Shown here: piece after piece, positions 41,503 through 50,667 of the stretch
Numbering within the stretch: position 1 is the stretch's first letter
Layout: every line of letters begins with the position of its first letter
Assembly: GCF_900240275.1 (NCBI RefSeq)
Contig: NZ_LT964761.1
Location: 97,243-152,002, forward strand
DNA: 54,760 bases
Source of the DNA: [Lactobacillus] timonensis
GTDB lineage: Bacteria > Bacillota > Bacilli > Lactobacillales > Lactobacillaceae
Direction of reading: 5' to 3'
Position numbers and translations under genes: made by a program
Notes under the pieces: generated by a model
The model's database searches: none
Seen by the model: only the letters and a program-made list of their open reading frames with translations
Told to the model about the DNA's origin: nothing

Positions 41503-43614
41503 TTAGAAAAGTCCGCGAATATCCTGGATAAATTGACCAACTTTTTGGCCAATCTGATTACCTGAATCCTTGGCTTTGGATAGCCAGTCGTTCAAAGAGC
41601 CCTTAGTCGACTCGCCAACACCGTTTGCCCGCGATTGAGCATCTTTAACGTTAAACTTCGTCCCTGCTGTAGCAGGCAAGATTCCCGCCATTTCCGATTT
41701 AAAGATCACGTTAATGTTCTTTTCGGTGATGTCGTCTAACTGGTGGCTTTCGTTAGTGTCGTCATAGCCTTCCCACGTAGCAACCACTACATCGGGAGTG
41801 TAGCCGACAATCCACTTATCACGGTCACCAGTCCCAAAGCCATGGACCCCCGAGTTCGTGGTCCCGGTTTTCCCTGCCAGTTGATAACCGCTTGGTTCAG
41901 CATACTTACCTGTGCCGACCTTAAACACGTCCAGCATCATACTGGTCATCTCTCGGGCAACCTTAGCACTCGTAACTCGTTTGCTCCGCTGTTTGGGTGC
42001 TCGCTTAATCACCTTTCCAGAGGCGTCCTCAATTTTGACGATGTAGTGAGGCGAGCTCATCCGGCCATCGTTGGCAAAAACGGTATAGGCACGGGCCAAC
42101 TGTTGTGGTGAGACCCCGTGGGTCATCCCCCCGAGGGCAAGTGCGAGATTCTGATCCTTCTTCGTAACCGGTAGGCCAAACTTTTGGGCACTCTTGTAGC
42201 CACTCTGCACCCCAATTTTGTTCAGTAACCAAACTGCTGGCGCGTTGAGGCTTTCATAAAGGGCCTTGTACATTGGAACCGTGCCACTATAGGTATCATC
42301 ATAATTCTTTGGCGTATAGTGGTTAGTTCCATATGACTTCTTCTTGTCTTGCAGTGTGGAGTCATAGTAATAGCCCTTTTCCAGTGCCGGGGTGTAAACA
42401 ACTAGCGGCTTAATCGCCGATCCTGGTTGCCGACGAATCTGAGTTGCCCGGTTGTAGCCACGGAAAACGTGATTTCCACGACCCCCAACGATTGCCGTTA
42501 CCCCACCAGTCTTCGGATTAATGGCGACTGATGCCGACTGCACCATCTTCCCATCCGCGGAGTTGGACGGGAAGTTGTCATCATTATCAAACGAACGCTG
42601 CATTGCGCGTTGTTGTCCCTGATCAAGGGTGGTGTAAATCTTGTAACCATTATTCATCACTTCTTTTTCTGAGAGGTGATACTGGCTGGCCGCCTCGCTA
42701 ATGACAGCGTCAAAGAAGTACGGGTAACGGTAGCTATCGTTGCCGTGATACCCGTTATGGACAGTTAATGGAACTTGCTTGGCACTATCCGCCTCTGCCT
42801 GGGTCAGCTTGTTGTTTTTAACCATCAACTGAAGAACGAGGTTGCGGCGGTTCTTCGTGTTTTCGGGATGTTCGACCGGGTCGTAAATGCCCGGCGAAGT
42901 CAACATCCCCGCTAAAGTGGCCCCTTCAGCCACCGTCAAATCCGCCGCATCGGTATTGAAGTAACGTTTAGCAGCATCCTGGACGCCCCAGACACCGTGG
43001 CCAAAATAAGCGTTGTTCAAGTACATTGTTAAAATCTGGTTCTTAGAGTACTGATTCTCCACCTCGACGGAAATAAAGATTTCCTTGGCCTTTCGGGAAA
43101 AGGTTTGTTCCTGAGTCAAAAAAGCGTTCTTGACCAACTGTTGGGTTAACGTACTACCCCCGCCAGAAATATAATCACGGTGGAGTAATTTATTTTTGGC
43201 AAGCAGAAAGAACGCCCGGCCGATCCCCTTAACACTAAAGCCATGTTCGTGGTAAAAATCACGGTCTTCCGTTGAAATGACAGCTTTTTGCACGTTAGGC
43301 GAAATCTTACTGAGGGGGACGTAACTACCCTTTTGCGAATAAAGGCTTCCCGCTGAGTTTCCGCTTTGGTCATAAATTTGGGTTGGCCGTTCAAGCCGCG
43401 CTTCTAAATTTTTCACTCCAGCGGTCTTCGCCACAAAAGTCAAATAGACACTGGCCAGGAGAAAGAAGAAGAGGACAAACGCAATTATCCAGCGAGTTAA
43501 CTGGAAACGATGCCAAAAATGTTTAAAGTTCTTCTTTGCCTGCTCCCAGAAGCGTTGCGACCACTTTCGAATGCGGGTCTTTAGTTGCTGGAATTTTGAT
43601 GGCTGTGGATCCAT
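41503..43614 (-). CDS. pbp1A: Class A penicillin-binding protein 1A
   Basis: A 703-residue bifunctional peptidoglycan synthase. A short cytoplasmic tail and one membrane span (about 42-64) precede the GT51 transglycosylase domain (STEDRDFYHEHGF with catalytic Glu, GGSTLTQQLVKN). The transpeptidase domain has the active Ser in GSAIKP, SLNAP and KTGTTNSG. The basic N-terminus and single span are typical. The last 30 residues overlap the yheA upstream region. It is the target class of beta-lactams. Confidence 0.95.
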   Translation of the reverse strand: MDPQPSKFQQLKTRIRKWSQRFWEQAKKNFKHFWHRFQLTRWIIAFVLFFFLLASVYLTFVAKTAGVKNLEARLERPTQIYDQSGNSAGSLYSQKGSYVPLSKISPNVQKAVISTEDRDFYHEHGFSVKGIGRAFFLLAKNKLLHRDYISGGGSTLTQQLVKNAFLTQEQTFSRKAKEIFISVEVENQYSKNQILTMYLNNAYFGHGVWGVQDAAKRYFNTDAADLTVAEGATLAGMLTSPGIYDPVEHPENTKNRRNLVLQLMVKNNKLTQAEADSAKQVPLTVHNGYHGNDSYRYPYFFDAVISEAASQYHLSEKEVMNNGYKIYTTLDQGQQRAMQRSFDNDDNFPSNSADGKMVQSASVAINPKTGGVTAIVGGRGNHVFRGYNRATQIRRQPGSAIKPLVVYTPALEKGYYYDSTLQDKKKSYGTNHYTPKNYDDTYSGTVPMYKALYESLNAPAVWLLNKIGVQSGYKSAQKFGLPVTKKDQNLALALGGMTHGVSPQQLARAYTVFANDGRMSSPHYIVKIEDASGKVIKRAPKQRSKRVTSAKVAREMTSMMLDVFKVGTGKYAEPSGYQLAGKTGTTNSGVHGFGTGDRDKWIVGYTPDVVVATWEGYDDTNESHQLDDITEKNINVIFKSEMAGILPATAGTKFNVKDAQSRANGVGESTKGSLNDWLSKAKDSGNQIGQKVGQFIQDIRGLF

Positions 43615-43718
43615 ATACTAGTCGTCCTTCTCTCAAATGTTACGGCCTATTTTACCACAAACATTTTTATCAATTTAGGCTGTACGCACTTAATATTTCT
43701 TAAAGAATATCATTCCAT

Positions 43719-43763
43719 GAAAAAGCTCCTAACACTGGCTTGTACCAAGGTTAGGAGACTTTT
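43719..43763 (-). terminator. Intrinsic terminator after argS
   Basis: The minus strand reads AGTCTCCTAACCTTGG, loop, then its imperfect complement TGTTAGGAGC and TTTTT. It lies 19 bp past the argS stop. Confidence 0.85.
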
Positions 43764-43781
43764 GAGGTTATTTGTTAACAG

Positions 43782-45470
43782 CTACATTTCGTCCGGAGCC
43801 TTAATGTCCAACATGGCAAGGGCATCCTTTAAGATCAGGCTAACTGCCTTAACTAAGGCTAGTCTTCCCGCTTGACCACTATCATCCTGGAGGATCCGGT
43901 TATGTGCGTAGTACTGGTTGAACTTCTTCGCTAATTCAAGGGCATACTTGGCAACAATTGACGGGTCGTAGTTAACTGCCGCCCGCTCAACCGCATTAGC
44001 GTATTGCCCGAGGAAACTCAGGATATCCCAGGCTTCACTTCCCACTTCGGTCAAGTCGACATTGCTGAAGTCGTCGATGCCCCCCTTGCGTAAGATACTC
44101 TCTGCACGGGCGTGCGCATACTGAACATAAGGTCCAGTTTCGCCTTCAAAACGAACAACGTCTTCCAGCTTAAAGTTTACGGCGTTGCGCCGGTAATTCT
44201 TGAGGTCATGGAAAATAACGGCACCAACACCGACCTGCTTAGCAACTTCATCTGCATTAGCCAGATCCGGGTTCTTTTCAGCAATTTGTTGACGAGCCAA
44301 CTTAATGGAATCATTTAAAACGTCTTCCAGCGAAACAACGTTCCCCTTCCGCGTCGACATCTTCTTACCGTTAAGCCGCATCAAACCGAAGGAGATGTGT
44401 TGTAACTGGTCCCACCAAGTAAAGCCCATTTCCTTCAAGACGGCCTTCAACTGCTTGTAGTAGTTCTCTTGTTCGGCACCAACCACGTATAGTGACTTGG
44501 CATGACCATACATCCGCTTACGGAACAGTGCCGTTGCCAGGTCACGGGTAATATACGTCGTGGTCCCATTGCTCTTGATGATCAACGGCGGTGTCAGGTT
44601 GTAAGCATCAAGGTCAACGATTTGTGCACCGCGGCTTTCCTTCAGCAAGTGCTTATCCTTTAACAATTGAATTGGCAAGTCCATGTGACGAGCAGAAAAT
44701 GCTTCACCGTTAAACGAGTCGAAGTGAACGTCCAGCATATCGTAGACTTTTTGGAACCGTTCCAGAGAAATCTTGCGGAACCAGTGCCACAGCCGCCATG
44801 CTTCCTTATCGCCGTGTTCCAGCTTAGCAAACCATGCTCGACCGGCATCCGTATATTCCGGATGTTCATCGGCTTCCGTATTGATCCGCACGTAGTACTT
44901 CAACAGGGTGTTGATCGGGTCCTTTTCGATTTCTGCATCGTTACCCCACATTTCGTAGGCTGCCATCAGCTTACCAAACTGGGTCCCCCAGTCACCAAGG
45001 TAGTCCACCCGGATCAGGTGATAGTTTTCTTTTTCCAAAATGCGGGCAATTGCTTCCCCAATCATCGTGGAGCGCAGGTGCCCCATCCCCATCGGCTTAG
45101 CAATGTTTGGTGACGAATAGTCAATTACCACGTTAGCTTCGTGGCCAAGATCCTTCTTCCCGTAGTTAGCAGGGTCTGCCAGGATTGCCTTAATAATTTC
45201 GGCTCCTACTTGTCCCTTGTTTAAGAAGAAGTTGATGTACGGTCCAGCTACGACTACTTTATCAAAACCTTCATCACTAATTTTTTCTGCCAGTTCTGAA
45301 GCAATCATTTGTGGCGCCTTGTGCAACTTCTTTGCCAAGAAGAAGGTTGGGAAAGCAAAGTCACCATTGCTGGAATCCTTCGGCCGTTCAATTTTATTTT
45401 CAATTTCAGTTAATGACAGGTCCGGTAATGCCGCTGAAACTGCCATTGCTACTTGCTGTTTTTCGCTCAT
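43782..45470 (-). CDS. argS: Arginyl-tRNA synthetase
   Basis: A 562-residue class I synthetase. It has the HIGH-type motif [16 protein letters not shown] and the KMSKS variant [16 protein letters not shown], with an ArgS N-terminal domain and a DALR anticodon-binding C-terminus ([18 protein letters not shown]). The start at 45470 has AAGGGGGA upstream; the 21-codon extension is part of the leader. Expression is controlled by the T-box upstream. Confidence 0.96.
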   Translation of the reverse strand: MSEKQQVAMAVSAALPDLSLTEIENKIERPKDSSNGDFAFPTFFLAKKLHKAPQMIASELAEKISDEGFDKVVVAGPYINFFLNKGQVGAEIIKAILADPANYGKKDLGHEANVVIDYSSPNIAKPMGMGHLRSTMIGEAIARILEKENYHLIRVDYLGDWGTQFGKLMAAYEMWGNDAEIEKDPINTLLKYYVRINTEADEHPEYTDAGRAWFAKLEHGDKEAWRLWHWFRKISLERFQKVYDMLDVHFDSFNGEAFSARHMDLPIQLLKDKHLLKESRGAQIVDLDAYNLTPPLIIKSNGTTTYITRDLATALFRKRMYGHAKSLYVVGAEQENYYKQLKAVLKEMGFTWWDQLQHISFGLMRLNGKKMSTRKGNVVSLEDVLNDSIKLARQQIAEKNPDLANADEVAKQVGVGAVIFHDLKNYRRNAVNFKLEDVVRFEGETGPYVQYAHARAESILRKGGIDDFSNVDLTEVGSEAWDILSFLGQYANAVERAAVNYDPSIVAKYALELAKKFNQYYAHNRILQDDSGQAGRLALVKAVSLILKDALAMLDIKAPDEM

Positions 45471-45474
45471 TATT

Positions 45475-45680
45475 AGTTCCCCCTTCAAGAAAAAAGTCCC
45501 TAAACAGCCATTGCTGTTTAGAGACGAGATCAACCCGCGGTACCACTCTAATTGAAGTTTAGTTCCACTCGATTATTAGTAATGAAATTAATCACCAGTG
45601 CACGCTTCATTGCCGCTGTCTCCCCGTCTTCCACCATCACGGGATCGCTGATAAAAAGCTGCACAACTACTACTCACTGG
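45475..45680 (-). promoter_or_regulatory. T-box riboswitch of argS
   Basis: The minus strand shows the T-box sequence AGAGTGGTACCGCGGG (complement of 45534-45549). It is followed by the terminator GTCTCTAAACAGCAATGGCT, then GTTTAGGGAC and TTTTTTC. The base of Stem I pairs CCAGTG (complement of 45675-45680) with CACTGG (complement of 45595-45600). Next to it GAAGCGTG offers CGU, an arginine codon, as the likely specifier. Uncharged tRNA-Arg would favour antitermination and argS expression. Confidence 0.92.
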
Positions 45681-45681
45681 T

Positions 45682-45714
45682 TAAAAAAAGCGCCACTGAC
45701 GAGCAGCAGCGCAA
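45682..45714 (-). terminator. Terminator-like hairpin after tRNA-Gly
   Basis: The minus strand reads GCGCTGCTGCTCGTCAGTGG, then CGC and TTTTTTT. The stem pairs with wobble positions. It ends right where the argS T-box Stem I begins. Confidence 0.7.
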
Positions 45715-45716
45715 CA

Positions 45717-45787
45717 AGCGGGTAACGAGAATCGAACTCGCGACGCAAGCTTGGGAAGCTTGAGTTTTACCACTGAACTATACCCGC
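45717..45787 (-). tRNA. tRNA-Gly, anticodon CCC
   Basis: A 71-nt cloverleaf on the minus strand. Acceptor GCGGGTA pairs with TACCCGC (45718-45724), the D arm is GTTCAGTGGTAAAAC, the anticodon arm is CAAGC-TTCCCAA-GCTTG and the T arm is GCGAGTTCGATTCTCGT. The anticodon is CCC for codon GGG. The CCA end is not encoded. It lies just upstream of the argS leader. Confidence 0.93.
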
Positions 45788-45834
45788 ATCAGTAGGTGGC
45801 CTCTGACCACCTCAATAGTATAACCTACTTCCGG

Positions 45835-46212
45835 TTATTTGTCAGTCTTTTTTGTCGATTTTTTTGCTGATGATTTTTTAGCGTTGCTTTTCTTCGCCGG
45901 TTTTTCCCGGGATGACGACTTCTTTGCTTCCTCTTCACCGTCACCGTCCTCGTCCTCTTTTGGCTGACGAGGCACCTTCGAAAGAGCCTTTGCACCACTC
46001 ATCCGAACAATTGCCCGACCATTAAGCTCATTGACCCCACTTTGGTCAGCTGGATCAAACTTGTCAATTGAAACAAGCATTGAGTTGTTGTAAACTTTTT
46101 CGACCGTACCGGAGAAGCCATGGTCAAGCGGGCCGAGTTTAGGGCTTTCAACCACGTCACCAGCAGCAAAATCGTACTTTGGCCGATCGTCTTTTTTCTT
46201 CTGCGTTGCCAT
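45835..46212 (-). CDS. DUF2187-like protein with lysine-rich tail
   Basis: A 125-residue protein. The first ~75 residues form a small beta-rich domain (FAAGDVVESPKLGPLDHGFS, then GTVEKVYNNSMLVSI) of the DUF2187/YkvS type. The last ~45 residues are an acidic stretch followed by a Lys/Ser/Ala repeat tail (KSNAKKSSAKKSTKK), resembling histone H1-like or nucleic-acid-binding tails. The start at 46212 has GGAGGAGAT upstream. The function is unknown; binding to nucleic acid is a guess from the tail. Confidence 0.8.
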   Translation of the reverse strand: MATQKKKDDRPKYDFAAGDVVESPKLGPLDHGFSGTVEKVYNNSMLVSIDKFDPADQSGVNELNGRAIVRMSGAKALSKVPRQPKEDEDGDGEEEAKKSSSREKPAKKSNAKKSSAKKSTKKTDK

Positions 46213-46340
46213 GCAGCTATCTCCTCCATTGTAGAAATCTTAGCGTAACAGTGATAAATTATACCCTTTTTTAAAGAAAATGCAATCAAATAACCAGCTA
46301 ACAGATTAAATGGTAAAATGAACGAAAAGGAGGCAACGTC

Positions 46341-46682
46341 ATGTCGTTACCCTACACGATTATTCCATTAGTGTGTACCGCCTTACTGATCTTAACAGTC
46401 ATCGCGGCAATCAAAGCCCGGTCAGAAAAAAGGGTTAATACACTCATCGGTATTAACCGTCTTTTATCGATTATCATCTTGGTTCTGGCCATCGTTCAGC
46501 TCCTAGTAATGATAAAATCTGCTCCGCTATGGCCACTACTACGAGTCATCTACTTTGTGGTCACCGCTGCTTTGCTGGAAAGTTTCTTCCGTCGGCAGCG
46601 GGAAACTTTTGGCTCGCCATTTTTAAACATCATTTTGCTGGTCCTGCTAGTCGGCTTTGCCATCCTGACGTTCATCGTTTAA
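46341..46682 (+). CDS. Small four-span membrane protein of unknown function
   Basis: A 113-residue hydrophobic protein with spans near 6-26, 43-60, 68-88 and 94-113, separated by short basic loops (KARSEKR, FRRQRET). The ATG at 46341 has AAAGGAGGCAAC upstream. It is divergent from the DUF2187-like gene. Its last 36 bp overlap the 3' end of folP on the other strand. I recognise no family with confidence. Confidence 0.8.
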   Translation: MSLPYTIIPLVCTALLILTVIAAIKARSEKRVNTLIGINRLLSIIILVLAIVQLLVMIKSAPLWPLLRVIYFVVTAALLESFFRRQRETFGSPFLNIILLVLLVGFAILTFIV

Positions 46683-47810
46683 TTGGTGGTTCCAATAACC
46701 TTCTTCAATCGCCGACAGCATCACCAGCAGTTGACGCGTTTCTTCAACGTCGTGCACTCGCAAAATTCTGCCGCCGTGCAAATACATATAAGTTTCCGCC
46801 ACCAGTGTTACTGGTAGGCGGTCTTTTTTTGCCAAGCCTAATAACTTTTTCCCAAAGCCTTTCCGTGAAATGGCAACTAATAATGGCCGGTGAAAATCAT
46901 TAAACTGGTCAATATTACGCATCATCGCACAGTCCTGATTACCGTCTGCCACCATTGAGTAACCGATCCCCTGATCAAGCACAATCCGCTCACGGTCGAT
47001 CCCGGCACTTGTCAATTCAGCTAAGTTCTGCTCGAAAAAGTGGTGCATCTCTGATGTTAAGTTCTGGTACTCGCGATCCCGACTACTGTGCATGGTGACC
47101 AGGCCGGCCGAGCAACTAGCCAGCAACCGCCGTTTTTCATGATCATTGAAGGCCTGAACATCATTGATGATATCGGCGCCGGCCTCCAATACCGCTGCCA
47201 TCACCGGTAGTTTATAAGTATCGACGGCTACCGCTACTTGCGGATAGTGCTGACGAATAAACTTCACTGCTGGAACGACCCGGTTAATTTCTTCTTCCGG
47301 ACTGATTTCGACAAAGCCGCCCGGGCGAGTTGTTTGGCCACCAACTTCAATAATATCTGCACCGGTTTCAGCGAGTTGGGCCACCTGTTGTTGCCACTGA
47401 TTAGCTGTAAAGTAACGACCACCATCATAAAACGAGTCTGGCGTAATGTTTAAAATCGCATAAATCAGCGACGTGGTAGTAACATCAAAGCAAAAACGTC
47501 CGGCACGCCACAATTGACGGTGAGCCACCCTGATTTCGTTCAATGATTCCGCTAGTTCCTGATCGACAAACAAGCGGCGGCTCCACTTATCTAACATGGT
47601 CAGCGCGCTCGCCGGCAGCATAAATTGAATTGTTGTCCCACTAACGACCTGTGGCACGTCAAAGTCAGCGAGCAAGTGCTGAACTGTTGTTAAGCTTTCT
47701 GAATCAGCCTGCCACGACAGAAATAACTGTTGGTCAACTTCGCGGAGGTTCCTCATCACCACCGACATCAAATCACCCTTTGTCGACAACGGTATCTCCT
47801 TGATTTTCAA
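46647..47810 (-). CDS. folP: Dihydropteroate synthase with N-terminal extension
   Basis: A 387-residue enzyme joining the pterin pyrophosphate to p-aminobenzoate; it is the target of sulfonamides. The TIM-barrel part starts at about residue 117: AILNITPDSFYDGGRYF (pterin-binding loop), GGQTTRPGG, VDTYKLPVM, INDVQAF and VAISRKGFGKKLLG. About 115 residues before it are longer than in E. coli, as found in lactobacilli. The start may be the internal MSVVMRNL (47768) rather than MKIKEI. It is the last gene of the fol cluster. No pabA/pabB-like gene is seen here. Confidence 0.93.
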   Translation of the reverse strand: MKIKEIPLSTKGDLMSVVMRNLREVDQQLFLSWQADSESLTTVQHLLADFDVPQVVSGTTIQFMLPASALTMLDKWSRRLFVDQELAESLNEIRVAHRQLWRAGRFCFDVTTTSLIYAILNITPDSFYDGGRYFTANQWQQQVAQLAETGADIIEVGGQTTRPGGFVEISPEEEINRVVPAVKFIRQHYPQVAVAVDTYKLPVMAAVLEAGADIINDVQAFNDHEKRRLLASCSAGLVTMHSSRDREYQNLTSEMHHFFEQNLAELTSAGIDRERIVLDQGIGYSMVADGNQDCAMMRNIDQFNDFHRPLLVAISRKGFGKKLLGLAKKDRLPVTLVAETYMYLHGGRILRVHDVEETRQLLVMLSAIEEGYWNHQLNDERQDGKAD

Positions 47811-47827
47811 GAATAATCGCCTCCTCG

Positions 47828-49126
47828 CTAGTGTTGATACAATTTCTCGATTTCCTTAATCAAATAAAACGAACCAGCCACGATCACACAGCCCTTCTCG
47901 CCAACCGCTTGTTTTGCCCGGGATAGTGCGGAAGAGCTGCTAGAACACGGCCGCGTCCCCGGCCACATTTGCGCCAACTTTTCCGCTGCTAATGCTCGGG
48001 CCGGATTGTCAGGAGTCACCACAAAAACTTCTGCTGGCAAAGACTGATATTGTTTAACCATCGCTGCCACATCTTTGTCGGCTAAAAAGCCAACTACCAA
48101 TGCCAGCGGGCGGCGATCTAAGCCGAGATGCTTAATGCTTTCCACCAATCGTCGTGTCCCATCTGGGTTATGGGCTCCATCCACAACAACGGCAGGTTGT
48201 CGGTCAAGCTGCTGAAAACGGCCAGGGAGAGTTGCCCCTTCAATCGCAGTGATTAGTTCACAATTGGTTAATGGTACTCCCTGTTGGCGGAGACAATCAA
48301 CACTCGCCAATACCGTCGTTAGGTTGTCGAGCTGGTAATCACCGAGTAGTCGAAGCTTGCCCATGGTCTCTGGTACACTCTTACTCTTAATTATCAGGGG
48401 TTGACCGGCCAGTGTCGGCTGCCCCACTGTCATTACCGTCGCTTGCCGAGCGCTGTCCACTAGTAAGACGCCCAATTTGTGAGCACGCAGCTCAATGACC
48501 CGTCGAGCCTGCTTTGCCTGGTGCGGTGCAAGGACTACGTTGGCAGTCCCCCGTTTGATAATTCCGGCTTTAGCCGTGGCAATATCTTCAATTGTCGGTC
48601 CCAAAATTTTGGTGTGATCTAATGCCAAGTGGGTAATTACTGCCAGTTGAGGGGCATCAATGCAGTTAGTCGCGTCGTTGGTCCCACCTAGTCCGACTTC
48701 AATCACCGCCCAATCAACTTTTGCATTAGCAAATGCTTGCAGCATAATTAATGTCCACCATTCAAAAATAGTGAAATCACTCGGCTGGAATGGTGCAGGC
48801 AAAACTGCAGTAATTTGCTGGTAGGCCGTTACGAAGTCCTGCTTACTGATTTTCTGGCCATTAATCTTAATTTGCTCACGTTGATCAATCATCGCTGGGC
48901 TATTAAAGTGACCAACCCGCATCCCCGATTCCTGTAAAAGTAGTGAAAGAAGACGACCCGTTGAGCCCTTGCCGTTGGTCCCGGCAATATGGATGACCTT
49001 ATAGCGACGTTCCGGGTGTCCCATTGCCGACAAAACATCCCGGAGAAGTTCTACTCTGTTATCTTGGTCACCCTTCATCTGGCGATTAAAGCTGGCCTGC
49101 AAATGCTCATAAGTTAACTTGGCCAT
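47828..49126 (-). CDS. folC: Bifunctional folylpolyglutamate/dihydrofolate synthase
   Basis: A 432-residue Mur-ligase-like enzyme adding glutamate to (dihydro)folate. It shows HIAGTNGKGSTGRLLSLLL (P-loop), VIEVGLGGTNDATN and DGAHNPDGTRRL. The start ATG at 49126 lies within the 3' end of folE (20-bp overlap). In several lactobacilli an rdgB-like gene sits between folC and folP; here the gap is only 17 bp and that gene is missing. Confidence 0.94.
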   Translation of the reverse strand: MAKLTYEHLQASFNRQMKGDQDNRVELLRDVLSAMGHPERRYKVIHIAGTNGKGSTGRLLSLLLQESGMRVGHFNSPAMIDQREQIKINGQKISKQDFVTAYQQITAVLPAPFQPSDFTIFEWWTLIMLQAFANAKVDWAVIEVGLGGTNDATNCIDAPQLAVITHLALDHTKILGPTIEDIATAKAGIIKRGTANVVLAPHQAKQARRVIELRAHKLGVLLVDSARQATVMTVGQPTLAGQPLIIKSKSVPETMGKLRLLGDYQLDNLTTVLASVDCLRQQGVPLTNCELITAIEGATLPGRFQQLDRQPAVVVDGAHNPDGTRRLVESIKHLGLDRRPLALVVGFLADKDVAAMVKQYQSLPAEVFVVTPDNPARALAAEKLAQMWPGTRPCSSSSSALSRAKQAVGEKGCVIVAGSFYLIKEIEKLYQH

Positions 49127-49685
49127 GTTCACTCTTCATTAAAAATTCGCGCCGGAGACCATCGTCATCGTTAAATAAGCCGGTAAACCGACTCGTGTAA
49201 GTATCTTGGCCACGCTTATTAATTCCCCGCATTTCCATGCAGAGGTGGCGAGCAGTGATAGTAACTGCAATTCCCCGTGGGTTCAACAAACGCTGTAATT
49301 CCTTAACGATGTCAGTAGTCACCCGCTCCTGCATTCCCGGCCGCCGGGCAGCAAAATCCACCAGACGCGGAATCTTGCTCAGACCAATGACCTTGCCATC
49401 GCGCGGGACATAGGCAACGTTGGCTTCCCCGAAAAACGGTAACAAATGGTGTTCACACAGGGAATAAAACGGAATGTGCTCGACTATGACCATTCGTGGA
49501 GTATCCTCAACTTGAAAAACCTTATAATTAGTCACGTCTTCGGGCTGGCGGCCAAGTGAAGAAGCAATTTCACCGTACATTTTGGCCACTCGCTGGGGTG
49601 TCTCCACCAAGCCGGGACGCTGCGGATCGTCCCCAATTGCTATCAAAAGCTGTTTAACTGCTTGTTCAACTGCTTTTTGATCCAT
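49107..49685 (-). CDS. folE: GTP cyclohydrolase I
   Basis: A 192-residue enzyme making dihydroneopterin triphosphate from GTP, the first step of folate synthesis. It shows the zinc ligands in SLCEHHLLPFFG and ARHLCMEMRG, and GLSKIPRLVDFAARRPG. It overlaps folK by one base and folC by 20 bp, indicating a tightly coupled operon. Confidence 0.96.
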   Translation of the reverse strand: MDQKAVEQAVKQLLIAIGDDPQRPGLVETPQRVAKMYGEIASSLGRQPEDVTNYKVFQVEDTPRMVIVEHIPFYSLCEHHLLPFFGEANVAYVPRDGKVIGLSKIPRLVDFAARRPGMQERVTTDIVKELQRLLNPRGIAVTITARHLCMEMRGINKRGQDTYTSRFTGLFNDDDGLRREFLMKSEHGQVNL

Positions 49686-50185
49686 TAAATTGTCACTCCT
49701 TGATCGTCAAGGCGGTGTACCCAGTTGGTATCACTCGTCTGTTTTAACATCAGTTCTAACTGTCGCTGCGTCTTTGAGTCGTCCCGGCATACGTCCAGGA
49801 GCGGTTGAATGACAAAGCGGCGGTTTTGCGCCTCGGGATGGGGAAGCACCAGGCGGGGCAAAGTCAACGACTGATGATTGTAAAAAATGATGTCTAAGTC
49901 AATAGTTCGTGGCCCCCAGTGAATTAACCGGCGACGGTGCAGTGATTGTTCGACGACGTGGCACCAGTCAAGGAGTTCCAAGGCCGTCAAACTAGTATCG
50001 AGGGCCAATCCCAAGTTATAAAAACTGCGCTGCTGCACCGGCCCCACTGGTTCAGTTTGGTAAAGCGCTGAAACAGCCACCAATTGAATAGCGGGATTTT
50101 TGGTTAACAGCTTTAACGCTTGCTGTAAGTTATCATGACGATTGCCGATATTCGTCCCGATACTGAGGTACGCCCGTCTAATCAT
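49685..50185 (-). CDS. folK: HPPK, 2-amino-4-hydroxy-6-hydroxymethyldihydropteridine pyrophosphokinase
   Basis: A 166-residue kinase that activates the pterin with ATP. It shows AYLSIGTNIGNRHDNL at the start, ALYQTEPVGP and GPRTIDLDIIFY with the metal-binding aspartates. The start at 50185 overlaps folB by 8 bp; a 21-codon upstream extension was rejected. Confidence 0.95.
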   Translation of the reverse strand: MIRRAYLSIGTNIGNRHDNLQQALKLLTKNPAIQLVAVSALYQTEPVGPVQQRSFYNLGLALDTSLTALELLDWCHVVEQSLHRRRLIHWGPRTIDLDIIFYNHQSLTLPRLVLPHPEAQNRRFVIQPLLDVCRDDSKTQRQLELMLKQTSDTNWVHRLDDQGVTI

Positions 50186-50552
50186 GATTTTGGCCCCCGT
50201 GGACTTCAATTTCAACGTTGTCATAAACGCCCGCCATCGGCACACCATACTTTCGAATACGCAAGGTGACTGCTGTCAGCCGTGGATAATCGTTCAAAAG
50301 TTTTGTCAGCAGGTGGTTCGCCAAACTCTCAATTAAACGATAATGGTGGTCGTGAACAAAGTTTTTGATCGTCTCGTAGACGTCAGCATAAGAAACTGTC
50401 TCGCTGAGTTCATCATGCTGGACCCTTTGTTCAATCGGGTAACCTAATTCGGCGTCAATTTCTAACTTTTGTCCCAGTTTCTGCTCTTCAGGAAACACGC
50501 CGTTATACGTATAAAAAGTCATGTTGTTGATCCGAATGCAGCCGATTGTCAT
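50178..50552 (-). CDS. folB: Dihydroneopterin aldolase
   Basis: A 124-residue enzyme converting dihydroneopterin to hydroxymethyl-dihydropterin. It begins GCIRINNMTFYTYNGVFPEE with the catalytic region YNGVFPEEQ, then the LIESLANHLLTKLL helix and a KYG-x-P-like end (RKYGVPMAGVYD). It is the first gene of the folB-K-E-C-P cluster. Two adjacent ATG codons (50555 and 50552) follow AAAGG; the second has the better spacing. Confidence 0.94.
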   Translation of the reverse strand: MTIGCIRINNMTFYTYNGVFPEEQKLGQKLEIDAELGYPIEQRVQHDELSETVSYADVYETIKNFVHDHHYRLIESLANHLLTKLLNDYPRLTAVTLRIRKYGVPMAGVYDNVEIEVHGGQNHD

Positions 50553-50667
50553 CATCCCCTTTAAAAATCAGCATGTCTATCATAACCCATTTATTCTTCA
50601 AAAACGTCGTCCACAAAAAGTTTTCGTTAAGAAGTATGGTACAATTCGAGAAAACGCGGAGGTTATC

